Shown piece after piece: positions 44,415 through 55,149 of a stretch of 64,000 nt of DNA. How positions within the stretch are numbered: position 1 is the first letter of the stretch; every line of letters begins with the position of its first letter. Source of the stretch: Dactylorhiza incarnata (Eukaryota > Streptophyta > Magnoliopsida > Asparagales > Orchidaceae); contig JAWHQI010000121.1 of NCBI GenBank assembly GCA_033032865.1, positions 5,704,001 to 5,768,000 on the forward strand, given 5' to 3'. The notes beneath the pieces were generated by a model. It was not told where the DNA came from. It made no database searches and saw only the letters and a list, made by a program, of their open reading frames with translations. Both the position numbers and the translations under genes were made by a program.

Positions 44415-45667
44415 TGTTAGAATATTTTCTTATATATTCCTATATTAATATTCAAAATTGATATATTTTCGATTTTAAAACTTTTATAAAAAACAGCAGA
44501 TATAAAAAATATATATATAGACAGCAATATCAATATTTTGCATGAAGGAGATGAGAAATAAAAGAGAGAGTAATATATAGTTTAGAATCGAGCCTGGGTA
44601 AGGCGTGTGATCACTGCCCTAAAGAAGTTGCACCACCCTCCGGCAGGGTTTTCACCGATGCTCACTCCTCAAAGGTACAACACCCGGCTAGATCCCGAAA
44701 CTCCGATGTGCGCGGACACCGAAGAAGCACAGAGCACCCGAATAACCACTTGATGAAGCAAACGTAAAGAAAAGGAAGCACGTAGAATATCGTGAAAGCA
44801 GAGAGAGCACAAGAGCGTATGTGAGCATGTAATCGAGCGTAAGAAGAACTGCAGAAAGAACGAGTATATATAAAACTCGGATAGCACGATCTCCTCCAAA
44901 ATAGGATCTCGGAAAACGGCAATAAAATAAATGTCATAATAAAGAGTAACGGTTACAATAGGAAGGATCATAATCAGGAAGATATACGTTGAAAATTTTC
45001 AACGTAAACCATGGCGAGAAACACGCATAAAGGAGCGGCAAAGAGAGCGCGTAAAACGGCAGAACGCGTGAACGCAAATCGACGTTGCGTCGAGTGCATA
45101 TCGACGCCACGTCGAGTTCTATCGACGCAAGGCTTATCGACGCTACGTCGAGTTCACTCGACGCATGCGTCGAGTTCAAAACGACGCCACGTAACTCCAG
45201 CGGGCAAAACGACGCTACGTCGAAATCTATTCGACGCAGCTTCGAATTCTAATCGACGCAACTCCGGTTAAAATGCTATGAAACTTTTTGGAACAAAAAA
45301 TACAATTCAATTCAATTATTCCCCAAATTCGGATCCGGATCCGGATCCGTATCCGGATCCGGATCCGGTCCGGTGCGGTGCGTGCGCGCGCGCGCGCGTG
45401 TGTGGTTCATAGTTTCTCCTTATGTTCTTTTGAACAAATAAGAATGTGTGAAATCATATATAAACTCTTTGGCTAGAGAGCTAATAAGCAAGGTGGGACT
45501 AAAGGTTCATCCTTTCATTCATGAAAGGTTTCCCTCCAAATAATTTGGATTCCCTCCAATTTGGTTTTGAGCTTTTTCATCATAATGAGGAGCCCAAACA
45601 CCAAACACCATTTAGCTCCAATCAAAACATTTAATTTTATAATGTTTTATAATTAAAATTTCTAACA
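44415..45667 (-). repeat. Copia-3 5' LTR (1253 bp)
   Basis: Nearly identical to the 3' LTR. TATA on the minus strand near 44864-44874. The sequence inside the LTR (minus strand atctaaagaagttgcaattc) is not the usual initiator Met PBS. Confidence 0.95.
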
Positions 45668-45806
45668 CCTCTAAAAAGTGAAATTTTTGAACTAAATTAC
45701 AACTGTAATTTATACTGGAAATACAGACTATTTACAACTGTAATTGAAAATGCAACTGAAATTTTCAAAGAAAATACAGCTCCGTACGATCCTCTAGGTA
45801 TGCACG

Positions 45807-46587
45807 CAGGGGCGGACCTACATAGGGTCCAGGGTGGGCAGCTGCCCACCCTGAAATTTGCGAAAAATTAAATAAATTACGAGTTTATGATGAAGATTTT
45901 AATTTTTTTAGATTATATATAGATATTATATATAAATAAATAAAGAACATAATTAGAAGTTCTAATTTGGTGGAGTGGTAGAGATTTTAGATAACTTTTA
46001 GGATGACCTGGGTTCGAATCCCAGCCTCCCTGGTTTTTTTTTGGTTGTTGATATGACTCTGTTTTGGATCTCTTCGTGTTCTACAACTTTTATGTTGAAC
46101 ATTTTTCCTAAAATGCGCCTTTTTATAGGTGCCTTTTTAGGAAAAGTGTTCAATAGAGAAGTTGTAGATCTCTTCGTGTTCTACAACTTTTATGTTGAAC
46201 ACTTTTCCTAAAAATGTACAGTTTAGGTGTATTTTTAAAAGGCACGAAACATTTCGCAATAGATACGCACCAGTTTTGCGCCTTTTGAAAATACGCCTAA
46301 ACCGTGCATTTTTAGGTAAAGTGTTCAACACGAAACTTGTAGATCTCGTTGAGATCTACAACTTTAGTGTTGAACATTTTTCCTAAAAATGCACCTATAA
46401 GGCGTATTTTTGTGTGCTATTTACAGAAATAGATAATTTTTAAATTCTTTTTTAACTTTTTTTGTGTTATTTACAGAAATGGATAAATTTTTAAGAAATG
46501 GATAAGTTTTTTTTAAGAAATGGATAAGTTTTTATTATATTATGAAAGAAGTCTGCCCACCGGAATTATTTCCTGGCTCCGTCACTG
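45807..46587. mobile_element. Non-autonomous hAT element (781 bp)
   Basis: The ends CAGGGGCGGACC and GGCTCCGTCACTG are inverted (CAGnGnCGGAnCC), and an 8-bp duplication tatgcacg is perfect at 45799-45806 and 46588-46595. Both fit the hAT superfamily. No transposase is coded. Inside are a tRNA-like unit (about 45968-46038) and fold-back modules gttgtagatctc / gagatctacaac (46080-46390). Confidence 0.9.
45968..46038 (+). ncRNA. tRNA-like / SINE-like pol III unit
   Basis: An A-box-like tggtggagtggtaga (45968-45982), a perfect B box ggttcgaatcc (46011-46021) in a good T arm (ctgggttcgaatcccag), and a T run at about 46031-46038 are spaced as in a tRNA gene. The 5' half does not pair with the 3' acceptor (cctccct), so it is a tRNA pseudogene or SINE head, not a working tRNA. 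Confidence 0.45.
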
Positions 46588-46595
46588 TATGCACG

Positions 46596-46984
46596 CGTAC
46601 CTAAAATTTTCTCCCAAGAAAAATAGTTGCCAAATGTAGGTGCCTTGGACGCACCATGCGGATTGTTCACGGAGATATAAATCATGTATAAATTCAGTTA
46701 GATTTTAGTCTAAAAAGTTTTTGAACTGACTTTAGTAGTGTTCTCCTGGTGAAAAAAATTTAGGTGAGTTACTCTCACTTAAGATCATGATATGAGAGGA
46801 GCGCATCTAAGCCTTTGATTGCTATAAATATGCTTGTATTTAAAAATAAAAAATAATGTTAGTATTTATTCTACCGTCGGATCTGAGATCATACGGCTAT
46901 ATTTATCCCCCACCTAGAACTAGGTGACAGAACGCTCCGGTAGGTATAATTCGTTTAACAGTTAAATTATTCGAAAAAGGGAAA
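46596..46984. other. Intergenic DNA
   Basis: No recognisable feature between the hAT element and the fold-back MITE. Confidence 0.4.
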
Positions 46985-47250
46985 TTATACTGGCAGCCCT
47001 TATTTGACTATTGGCACACCAATTTCAATGAGTTATAACGCGCCTTTTGAAAATATGCATTATACATGCATATTTAGGAAAAGTGTTCAACACGAAAGTT
47101 GTAGATCTCATCGAGATCTACAATTTTCGTGTTGAACACTTTTCCTAAATATGCATGTATAATGCACACTTTCAAAAGGTACGTTATAACTCATAGAAAT
47201 TGGTGTGCCAATAGTCAAACAGGGGCTACCAATATAATTACCCTTGAGAA
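46985..47250. mobile_element. Fold-back MITE (about 266 bp, near-perfect palindrome)
   Basis: The left half aattatactggcagccc...atctcat is mirrored by cgagatctacaa...ggctaccaatataatt over almost its whole length, meeting near 47110. The centre holds gttgtagatctc/gagatctacaa and gtgttgaacacttttcc, also present in the hAT element. No target duplication is clear. Confidence 0.85.
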
Positions 47251-47361
47251 AACTCCCTTTTTAACGGTGCGTACGTACATAAAAACTGCTCCAAGAACAG
47301 AGACTTTAATCGGGATAGTTTGGGATTATTAGTAAAGCAAGATATTTAAATATTTAAGATA

Positions 47362-47371
47362 ATATAAATTT
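47362..47371 (+). promoter_or_regulatory. Possible TATA element of the HSP70-like gene
   Basis: aatataaattt about 100 bases before the ATG, between the MITE and the gene. An AT-rich tatttaaatatttaag lies just upstream. Confidence 0.35.
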
Positions 47372-47466
47372 AACTTTTAAAGCTTAATCCGCACAGTGCA
47401 TACCTTCGTCAATCCCCGGAGTTCTCCCGCCAGAGCATTACGAGTAGGCTTCTTCTCAGTCAAGAA

Positions 47467-48468
47467 ATGACGACACCCGCCGTGGAGTTCCCGCCCCGAA
47501 ACAACTGTCGCCGTGGAGATAACTGCCTCATCCACCTCCACTCCGCCGCCGGACATGCCTCTTTGTTGCGCAAGATCCTCCCATTCCAGACATTCGAATT
47601 CCCAGATGGCATCCCCCGCTTTCGCGTCATCGAAAATCACCTGGAAACATACCAGACTGAGGTCGAAATCCTCGCCTCACATCTCATACAGCTAAAGGAA
47701 AATGCCCAGATCTTAGACTGCAAACTTTACGAAAGAGCCGTCGTCGTTCTCCCTGCTATCTTGAAGAAACGGGGCCGCCATTCCAACATCTGCCGCGCCG
47801 CCTACTTGGCCGGGTTTAATGATCTCGTGTTCCTTGACAGGGCTTTAATCGCCTCCTACAATCACAGTATCAGTCTCAGGGAACGGAAGACATATCTCAT
47901 CTTCGAGCTCGGCGGCGGCATTCTGGAAATATCTCTGCTCACCCCGTTACTAGATGTGACGTCCTCAATCGAAAACACGGGCTGCCCCCTTTACAACATG
48001 TTGATTTATCGGATGCTGAATACGATCGGAATCGACCTCTCCAACGATTGGCTCGCAATGCTCCGTCTCCGAAAGGCCTGCGAACTCGCCAAGGACGATC
48101 TCTGCTCCGGCGAACCCACCACGGTGCTCTTCTTTCCTCATCAAAACAGCTTGGTGTGTTTTTATCTCTCCCGCGAAGCGCTGGTGATGTTGAACCTCAA
48201 CTTACTTCGCCAAGGCATCCATCAGTGCTTGATTAAAGCTCGTACTAGGCAAGGAGACATCGACGAGGTCATCCTCGCCGGAGATTCAACCGCCATCCCA
48301 GAGGTCCGGGGAGTAATTCAAGAGTTCTTTCCACATCAGACGCTCCTATGCGACACTGACATCCAGGACAATGCCGCACAAGCTGCAGATCGGCTGTCCT
48401 CAGATTATAGTACACCCTTCCTCCCCTTGGTTGACATCTTCAATAAGGGGGATTTCTTTTTCTATTAA
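47467..48468 (+). CDS. HSP70-like protein, divergent and shortened (333 aa)
   Basis: An intronless frame from ATG 47467 (context agaaATGac) to TAA 48466-48468. Residues 62-135 resemble the middle of the HSP70 ATPase domain (VVVLPA at 92-97; AAYLAGFNDL at 111-120). ELGGGI at 147-152 stands for the phosphate loop DLGGGT. RLRKACELAK at 200-209 matches the RRLxxACExAK helix, and VILAGDSTAIPEV at 268-280 matches VGGSTRIPxV. The first phosphate loop (IDLGTT) and the whole substrate-binding domain are missing; known HSP70s have about 640 residues. Asp and Thr of phosphate loop 2 are replaced, so ATP hydrolysis is doubtful. It is probably a host gene, possibly a retrocopy-derived or duplicated HSP70 decaying under relaxed constraint, yet without a stop. 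A fold-back MITE ends about 215 bp upstream. Confidence 0.8.
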   Translation: MTTPAVEFPPRNNCRRGDNCLIHLHSAAGHASLLRKILPFQTFEFPDGIPRFRVIENHLETYQTEVEILASHLIQLKENAQILDCKLYERAVVVLPAILKKRGRHSNICRAAYLAGFNDLVFLDRALIASYNHSISLRERKTYLIFELGGGILEISLLTPLLDVTSSIENTGCPLYNMLIYRMLNTIGIDLSNDWLAMLRLRKACELAKDDLCSGEPTTVLFFPHQNSLVCFYLSREALVMLNLNLLRQGIHQCLIKARTRQGDIDEVILAGDSTAIPEVRGVIQEFFPHQTLLCDTDIQDNAAQAADRLSSDYSTPFLPLVDIFNKGDFFFY

Positions 48469-49021
48469 TTCTTCCTTTGAGTGCTTTTTTTTTTCTTTCA
48501 ATTTTATTTCTTTGGACATGGTTCAATGAAGTCTTCAGTGTTTTTTGATGTTAATTACTACTACTACTACTAATACCAAGAAATGAAATTGCTTCATTTC
48601 TTGATATTCAAGATAGTATAATCATGTCATACCTTGGAGGTATTCATACACTAATAGCTTCTCAAACAACTATTTGCTATATTACTATCATGCCCTTGTT
48701 GATATTGTCAATTACATAGCTACATTCTTGCTGTTACAGTTCTTGGCGGGCATATCATCACCTTGTCTCAGAAATATCCCTGTTCTCCAGGATCGATATA
48801 TGGATAGTGTCGTTGGAGCTCGAAAATATCTTTGTTTTGGTATTAAGCATCGTTTTAGAATGACGTTTGTTTCTAAGAAAATGCATTCGTTTAGAGGGAG
48901 TTGCTCATGTGATATTGTATAGCTAGGATCAGATTCATCAATATGCTGCTTGAGTTGGGAGATATAAGAAAGTGCAAGGGATTCTTGAGGATGCTAGAGC
49001 TAAGAGACTAATTGTCCATTT
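48469..49021. other. 3' flank of the HSP70-like gene
   Basis: T-rich likely 3' untranslated sequence, an (act)n run near 48557-48573, otherwise noncoding. Confidence 0.4.
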
Positions 49022-49185
49022 GGCACTATGGTGGTGGTGGTGGTAAACTCGGTAGTCACGAACCGTCGTTTGTGAACGCTCTACCCCACCTAAGGAACTC
49101 CATTCATTTTTATGTTTAAAATTAAAAAAAAAATTGTGGCGACGGTCATATCCATTGTTATGTAAAACACATTCATGATAGTGCC
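49022..49185 (+). repeat. Small TIR repeat, copy 1 (164 bp)
   Basis: Ends ggcactat / atagtgcc are inverted. The body (cgaaccgtcgtttgtgaacg, cctaaggaactcc) is homologous to 50417-50550. Confidence 0.6.
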
Positions 49186-50249
49186 GTTTTTATCAAAATC
49201 TGACTGGAGAAAAAATGTCGCATCAAACATACTATTGTTCGTAACTAGTTCACGGTCGACACTGCAGTGCAAAACATACCCTAATTCTTATCAAATCATG
49301 AAGGAGCTACATAATCGAGGAGAAAGTTTCTTATAGGCATAGGTCTACATGCTACATTGTCAATAGAGTTGGGGTTTAACATAGACATAGCTGTCTCATG
49401 TGAAGTCTTTTTCTACGTGCTTCTTATCTTATCTGCTAACTTTTCATGCAACTCTGATCTGCTTATATGAGGCTTAAAGATGATTATTCTCTTTCTGTTC
49501 ATGTCAACCTCTATGTGAGTTGCAGTCCGAGCTTTTGCCTATACATGATTCCTTATGTTGTGAACTTAGCTGCATTATAAAATGTAGTGGTGTACCGCCA
49601 TTTAGCTTAGAGTAGCCATTGTGATATGTGCATTTTGGTTTGTCGAGTGTCATGTGAATAAGTGATGTACGTAGTTTTCTAAACGTTCGTTTGACACTTT
49701 TACTTGTCAATCTGATTGAGGATGATATATTAATGACGTGTCACACAATTATACATGTAATTAGGAATAATTCTTGCCAATACTTTTTGTAATAATGTTA
49801 TATCATGGTCACTAACTATGGTAGTTGGTATTCATTGCGGCTTGAGTATGAAATTCATGAATGTTCTAACCATTATGACAGTGCTGTATGAATGGTGTAA
49901 TCAAATGAATTGTGCATAGTTACTATGTTTGTTCACTACATCATAATGACCATTTTTCTTATTCAACTCGAGTAATCCCTTGACAAAATCCATTAAGATG
50001 TCAGGTCATACTTATCTAATTTTGGAAGGGGTTATGTCAACGTATTTACACCAACGAAGGGCTATGTATTGTTGAATGCAGTTGTGCACTATTGTTATCT
50101 TCTCTCAAGCAAAACTATTGTTTGATTATATGAAGTGTGATCCTCGTGCCGAGAGACTCCAATGGTGTATTGTTTCGAGTTTAAGGCTCCATGGTGGGGC
50201 ACTTCTGCTCCAGTGAGTTTGACAGGAATGCCACTGCCATGAAATGCAT
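49186..50249. other. Noncoding DNA
   Basis: No gene or repeat recognised; frames are short and unlike proteins. Confidence 0.4.
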
Positions 50250-50550
50250 ATTTGGCATGACAACAGTTATGGCCGTCACCAAGAAAAGAAAACTAATATT
50301 AAACATAGAAGTGAATAAAGTTTCTTAGATGAGGTCGGACATACATGAGTGATGATTCATAACCACCGCGTTCACGACCACTACCATCGTGCCAAATAGT
50401 GTCTAAGGCTCAATTTGGCACTGTAGAGGCGGTCATAAATGCGGTGTTTATGAACCATCGTTCATGACCGCCCGACCCCACATAAGGAACTTCATCCACT
50501 TTTATGTTCAAAATAAGTTTTATTTTCTTGGTGGTGGTCGCAACTGTTTG
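50250..50550. repeat. Small TIR repeat, two copies head to head
   Basis: 50250-50395 (minus) and 50417-50550 (plus) are inverted copies of the 49022-49185 family. They share ggtggttatgaatcat/gtgtttatgaaccatc and acttctatgttt/acttttatgttc, so the pair can form a long hairpin. Confidence 0.65.
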
Positions 50551-50870
50551 TTGGAATCTTGTGATGTAGAAGTAGCCAAGTAATTAGTCTTACTGCCAAC
50601 GTAATACCAGTCTAATCGCAAATAAGAATATGCAAAAAATGGAGTGTTTAATCGTGTTGGTTTGTGAAACCAAGTTCTAAATGAGCATATATGATATGAT
50701 GTACGATATTTGAGGAACATGTCGATGTGTTAAGGGCGTGTGCGCTCAAAATGGCGGGATAACGGATGGCAGCGGTTCTGGACCAAAACGCGCGACTTTC
50801 GAAGGCACACGCCCGTGTACCAAGGGCGTTTGTGCGGTTTTTCCATTCCAGAGTCACGAGGAGTCATGTC
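50551..50870. other. Noncoding flank of Sire-A
   Basis: Contains gggcgtgtgcgctcaaaatgg and cacgcccgtgtaccaagggc; no gene seen. Confidence 0.35.
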
Positions 50871-51009
50871 TGTTAGGAACAGTGCCCATCAATATTCCTG
50901 ATTTGAAGAAGTGCTCAGCTCAGTGATAAGTACAAGTTGTATCTGATGTTATATCTAGTTCATGCTTGCAGAGATCATACATATATGTCCAGTACTTTAG
51001 TTATTTCAC

Positions 51010-51730
51010 TAAGTACAATATCGTCGAAAAGGACTGGACATATCGTCGACAAAGTATGCATGTCGTTGAAATGATGTGCAGTGCAAAGCGGAAGCATCAT
51101 GTTATTTATCGTCGTAATAACATGCCCCTCCACCGATATCGTTGTGACAGAGCACACATGATGATATCGTCGTGAGAGAAGAAGAATCCTTCTAAGTAAG
51201 ATATCGTTGTGACATCAACTGAACAATACCTCACAACGATATCAGAAAGTTGAGATGAAGAAGGAGACTCAAGTACAAACGAAAAGCAGAATGTCGACGA
51301 TATCGTCGAGAAGAAGCCTTGAGGTCGAGAAGGCTAAGAAGGCTTGACGTCGAGAAGGCTAAGCAAGAAATATCGTCGAGAAGAAGCCTTGACGTCGAGA
51401 GGGATGAACGAGATGTATCGTCGAAAAGGCTAAGGAGGATACTATGAAGACAGCAGACGCTGAAGAACAGCTTATCAACGTAATGATGATGTCGTCGATA
51501 AGATAAGGTGATCACAACGATATCTAACAATCAAGAAGATTACGATGACATGTCCAGAAGACAGTCCATCGTCGTAAATGCTAGTGTAGCCAAGATGCCT
51601 CCTATCGTCGAGATGCTCCTGTCTGAAGAAGAAGAAAGAAGGCTTGAAGATTTGTCCAAGTCTAAGACAACGACAAAGCTCTGTCATCGAGATATTGTCA
51701 TATCGTCATAACAATGGAAATATCGTCGAG
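51010..51730 (+). repeat. Dispersed TATCGTCG/CGACGATA array in Sire-A U3
   Basis: About 20 copies of atatcgtcga or its variants (tatcgttg, gtcgacgatatcgtcgag) are scattered in 720 bp, in both directions. The Sire-B LTR has the same words at 54655-55035. Confidence 0.9.
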
Positions 51731-51865
51731 ACAGATTCATAAGTTGCCAGACGTGCTGTCAGCATTTAATGCCGCCACCTGATTGTCCAACCAGCGCGTG
51801 CTCTTAAGGAATGGGGCGTCTGACATAAAAGGACATTATTGGAGACCGTTGGACGGTTCTTCAGT

Positions 51866-51876
51866 CCTATAAAAGG
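51866..51876 (+). promoter_or_regulatory. TATA box of the Sire-A LTR
   Basis: cctataaaagg, as in Sire-B (54481-54490, minus). Confidence 0.75.
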
Positions 51877-52190
51877 TAACAGTGGATGCCCTAGAAACAT
51901 GTAGTCATTTTTGTTCTCACTCTAAATCCTGGAACGAAAAGAATCCCGCAGAGCATCTCAATCGAACAGTAATAGCTGCGCTGAAGAAAAAGAAGAAGAG
52001 AACAAAACTCCTATCCTGTGTTCTCTAAAGATTCAGTCATCTCCATTGACTGATAAGAATCCATTCAACATCAGGCTAAAGAAGAAGGACTGAAGAAGAT
52101 CCAGTGGTGATAAAGATAAATCAAGAAACATATTCTTCAAGTCAAGTCGCCGATCTTCACCAGGCAGAAGAAACAATATTGTTTATTTTA

Positions 52191-52590
52191 ATCTCTTGTA
52201 AGGCTTGCGGGCCAAGAACTTGTAAGATCTGGTTTCAGATCTAGGTGTCGAGTCTCCGGACTTGAGATCTGTAAGGCTTGAGGGCCAGGGTAGAGGACTT
52301 GCGGGTCCAACCTTGTCGAGCTTGAGGGATTAAGATCTGTGAGGCTTGAGGGCCAGTGTAGAGGGCTTGAGGGACCAACCGTGTCGAGCTTCAGGGCTTG
52401 AGTGCAGTAGGGGCTTGCGTGCCTAGGCTGTAGGACTTGCGGGTCCAAGGGGCAAGGCTTGCGGTTCTGTGTTGTGTAGGGCTTGAGGGCCTGAGTGTCG
52501 AGCTTGCGGGCTTGAGTGCAATAGGGGCTTGCGGGCCTAGGCTGTAGGACTTGCGGGTCCGAGTTGTAAGGCTTCCGGCCCGGAGACATG
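52191..52590 (+). repeat. Degenerate gcttgcgggcc tandem array in Sire-A R/U5
   Basis: More than a dozen units of the type ggcttgcgggcc / gacttgcgggtcc / ggcttgagggcc, with higher-order copies (gcaataggggcttgcgggcc and gcagtaggggcttgcgtgcc). The counterpart in Sire-B is at 53902-54170. Confidence 0.9.
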
Positions 52591-52822
52591 GCGGAGTTTT
52601 GCCGAGCCTAGCACACTGCAAGGTAGGCGCGGAGGGGCAGAGGACTACTCAAGACACCCTGTCTTGAGGAACCTCTATAAATTCTAGTGTGTTTTTTGTG
52701 TTGTGCTTTTACTTTCTAAACCAGTTAACTAGAAATCAAGAACACCTAAAGGGGAACAAAACAATTTGAAATACCTATTCACCCCCCTCAAGGTGATTAG
52801 TCGACACCCAATAACTAACCAT

Positions 52823-52838
52823 TGGTATCAAAACGAGG
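52823..52838 (+). other. Sire-A primer binding site
   Basis: tggtatcaaaacgagg, one base after the LTR, of initiator Met tRNA type. Confidence 0.85.
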
Positions 52839-53627
52839 TTGTTCAAAGAAAAGCGTGACATCTTGAACAGATATGCCAATGGGTGTCCATTCATCATATT
52901 TATGGAATCAAGAATAGCTGTTTGTTCTAGGGAAAACTTTAGCCTATGGAAAATAAGTGCTAAAATATTCATGGAGGCTATGGATCCCAGAATGTTTCAA
53001 ATTTTTCAAGAAGGGCCATATGTCTCCAAGACAGTGCCCAAGAAAATGACTAAAGATGAGATCATCCTAGCCAACATGGACAAGAAGGCTAAGAGCATTA
53101 TAGCTGATGCAGTTGACACTCCTATACTCCAGAAATTGATCCACTGCACTACAACAAAGAATATGTAAGACTCTCTAACAGTCATCATGGAAGAGTCGGA
53201 AGAAGGAAGTGTAGAATCAGTATTGACCTCCAGGAATCAGAGGGAAGAAGAAAGTAATGTAGCTGAGAAGGTTAACACCTTAAGTGACAGTGACTCAAGT
53301 TATTCAGACTCAGAGGAGGAAGCTCACTTTGGGCTGACCGCATTATCTGAATTTGAGGAAGCATTTAAGGATGAGGTCCTTCCTGAGCAGGTATGCATTA
53401 CTCAACCATCCTCACTACCTGCTTCAATTAAAAGGGCCAAGAGTGCATCAAATGATTTCTCATCATCTGAAAATGATGCAGAAGACTGCTCATCATGCAA
53501 CAATAAAAACCATATAGATCTAATAGAATTGTTTGGTGATCTCTTGGCTGCTCTGAAAAGGAGCAAGAAGCTTGTTAGAAGCAAGCTAAAGAGCTCAAAA
53601 CACTCAGACTTATTAAGGTTGAGTTAG
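52839..53627 (+). pseudogene. Sire-A gag remnant
   Basis: The frame has RENFSLWKISAKIFMEAMD, the capsid start usual in Copia gag (FxYWKxRMxxFM), then NMDKKAKSIIADAVD. A TAA at 53166 replaces the Trp of the usual MWDSL. After a probable deletion the frame continues with an acidic Ser/Glu stretch (SDSDSSYSDSEEEAHF) and ends at 53627. No CCHC knuckle, protease or later domains follow because Sire-B is inserted at 53669. It is nonfunctional. Confidence 0.75.
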
Positions 53628-53668
53628 ATGAGAAACTGGGTATGTCCTATAATAAGGATGTTGTTTGT

Positions 53669-55149
53669 GGAACGATCACCTGGAAGGGGGGGGGGGGGGG
53701 GGTTAGGTGATTTTGCCCTATTTTTAATTAGTTGGCGTGATTTGCAGTTTAACACAGAGAAATGCGCAAGTAAAAATCACAACACAGACAAACACACAGC
53801 GATCTATAGAGGTTCGTCAAGACGGGGTGTCTTGAGTAGTCCTCTGTCCCTCCATGCCTACCCAGTAGTGTGTTAGGCTCGGCAAACTCCACCAAAAATT
53901 TCAGGCCCTCAAGCCTTACAACATGGACCCGCAAGTCCAACAGCCTAGGCCCTCAAGCCCGTACTGCCCCCGAGCCCGCAAGCTCGACACTCAGGCACTC
54001 AAGCCCTACAACCAGGACCCGCAAGTCCCAACAGCCTAGGCCCGCAAGCCCCTACTGCCCCCGAGCCCTCAAGCTCGACAAATCGAACCCGCAAGTGCAC
54101 TGCCCTGGCCCTCAAGCCTCACAACTCTCCAGCCCTCAAGCTAGACAAATTTGACCCACAAGCCTTACAATATAATGCAGTAATACAACCGTTTCTTCTG
54201 CCGGATGGTAATTGGCGACTTAGCCTGATGAAGATTGGCTACTTAGGTTGAAGAAGTTCTTGATTCAGTTCTTTGATGGCTCAGGTCTTCTTCACTCTCT
54301 TCTCTTAGCCCCGTGAGCAATGGCTTCTTATCTGTCGATCAGATGACAGATTATTTAGGAAATGCTTGAAGCGTATTCACTACTTGATCGTTTTCTTCAC
54401 CGCTGAAAGATAGTGTTAGCAGTGGGATTCTTTTTCAAGTTCGCAGGAGAACCAGAGCTTTCTAGGGCATCCTTGTTTCCCTTTTATAGGACTGCAAGAT
54501 CCCCAACGGTCTTCTCAAAAAGTTTCTTTAGTTGTCAAGCCTCCATTCCTTAAGAGCACGCGCTGATATTTTCATTAATTGTGAGCACGCGCAGATTAGA
54601 TAATCAGGCGGCGGAAATAAATGCTGACGGCGCGTCTGCAGCTTTTGAATCTGTCTCGACGATATTTCCATCGTTACGACGACATGGATAATATATCGTT
54701 GACACGCTTTTGTCGGCGACTTGTGCTTTGGTAAACATTCAAGTCTTCTTGCTTCTGCTTCTGATGCTTGTATTTCGACGATATGTGGCATACAGGCGTT
54801 CCTGCATATACAACGATATGCTAAATTTGACTGTGTCGCTTTGACCTTCCTTCTTTCATCCTGTCATCATAATCACAGTACTCTCTTGTCGATGTGCCCA
54901 CTGCATTGATGTCGACGATACTCCATCTTTTCGACGACAAACCTTTCTTTGACAGTTTCTCTGCATTCGCCCTGCTTATCGTTACAACGACAAGCATACT
55001 TTGTCGACAACATCTCCTTTGCTTCTCGACGATATTGAACTTGGTGAACCTGAGATTTATAAGCTAGATTTCTGATCAAATACAAAGTGAAGTATTCTTG
55101 ACTTGGTGACTTCTTCAAATTAGGAATCATGTGGGCAGAATTCCCAACA
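53669..55149 (-). repeat. Sire-B 3' LTR (1481 bp)
   Basis: Minus strand TGTTGGGAATTC...CCACAAACAACA. Related to the Sire-A LTR but clearly diverged, so it is a separate insertion. TATA at 54481-54490. The C-run near its 3' end is expanded to about 18 bases (53685-53702) against six in Sire-A. Confidence 0.85.
54481..54490 (-). promoter_or_regulatory. TATA box of the Sire-B LTR
   Basis: cctataaaag on the minus strand. Confidence 0.7.

Larger units (their letters stand above)
38431..45667 (-). mobile_element. Copia-3: young complete Ty1/Copia element
   Basis: The LTRs (38431-39675 and 44415-45667) are almost identical and differ mainly in copy number of small repeats. The duplication cctct is perfect (38426-38430 and 45668-45672). 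The PPT (cttttgtgggggat, minus strand) abuts the left LTR, so the element runs right to left. One polyprotein frame carries just two stops. Confidence 0.95.
50871..52821 (+). repeat. Sire-A 5' LTR (1951 bp)
   Basis: TGTTAGGAACAG...ACTAACCA, directly before the PBS. It is homologous to the Sire-B LTR in opposite orientation. A TATA box cctataaaagg is at 51866-51876. Upstream is the TATCGTCG array; downstream is the gcttgcgggcc array; a C-run precedes the 3' end. Confidence 0.88.
50871..53668 (+). mobile_element. Sire-A: Sirevirus-type Copia, 5' part
   Basis: A 5' LTR (50871-52821), PBS tggtatcaaaacgagg and a gag remnant follow in order. The element is cut at 53668 by the inverted Sire-B LTR, and its remaining part is not seen in the window. 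Confidence 0.8.

Noticed and set aside
45968..46038. Functional tRNA gene
   Set aside because: The 5' half cannot form the acceptor stem with the 3' half; only promoter boxes and T arm are convincing.
51010..51730. Clustered TATCGTCG words as a host enhancer
   Set aside because: They are confined to the LTRs of Sire-A and Sire-B, so they belong to the element.
52188..52621. Pro/Ser/Leu-rich minus-strand frames
   Set aside because: Made by the degenerate gcttgcgggcc tandem repeat of the Sire-A LTR.
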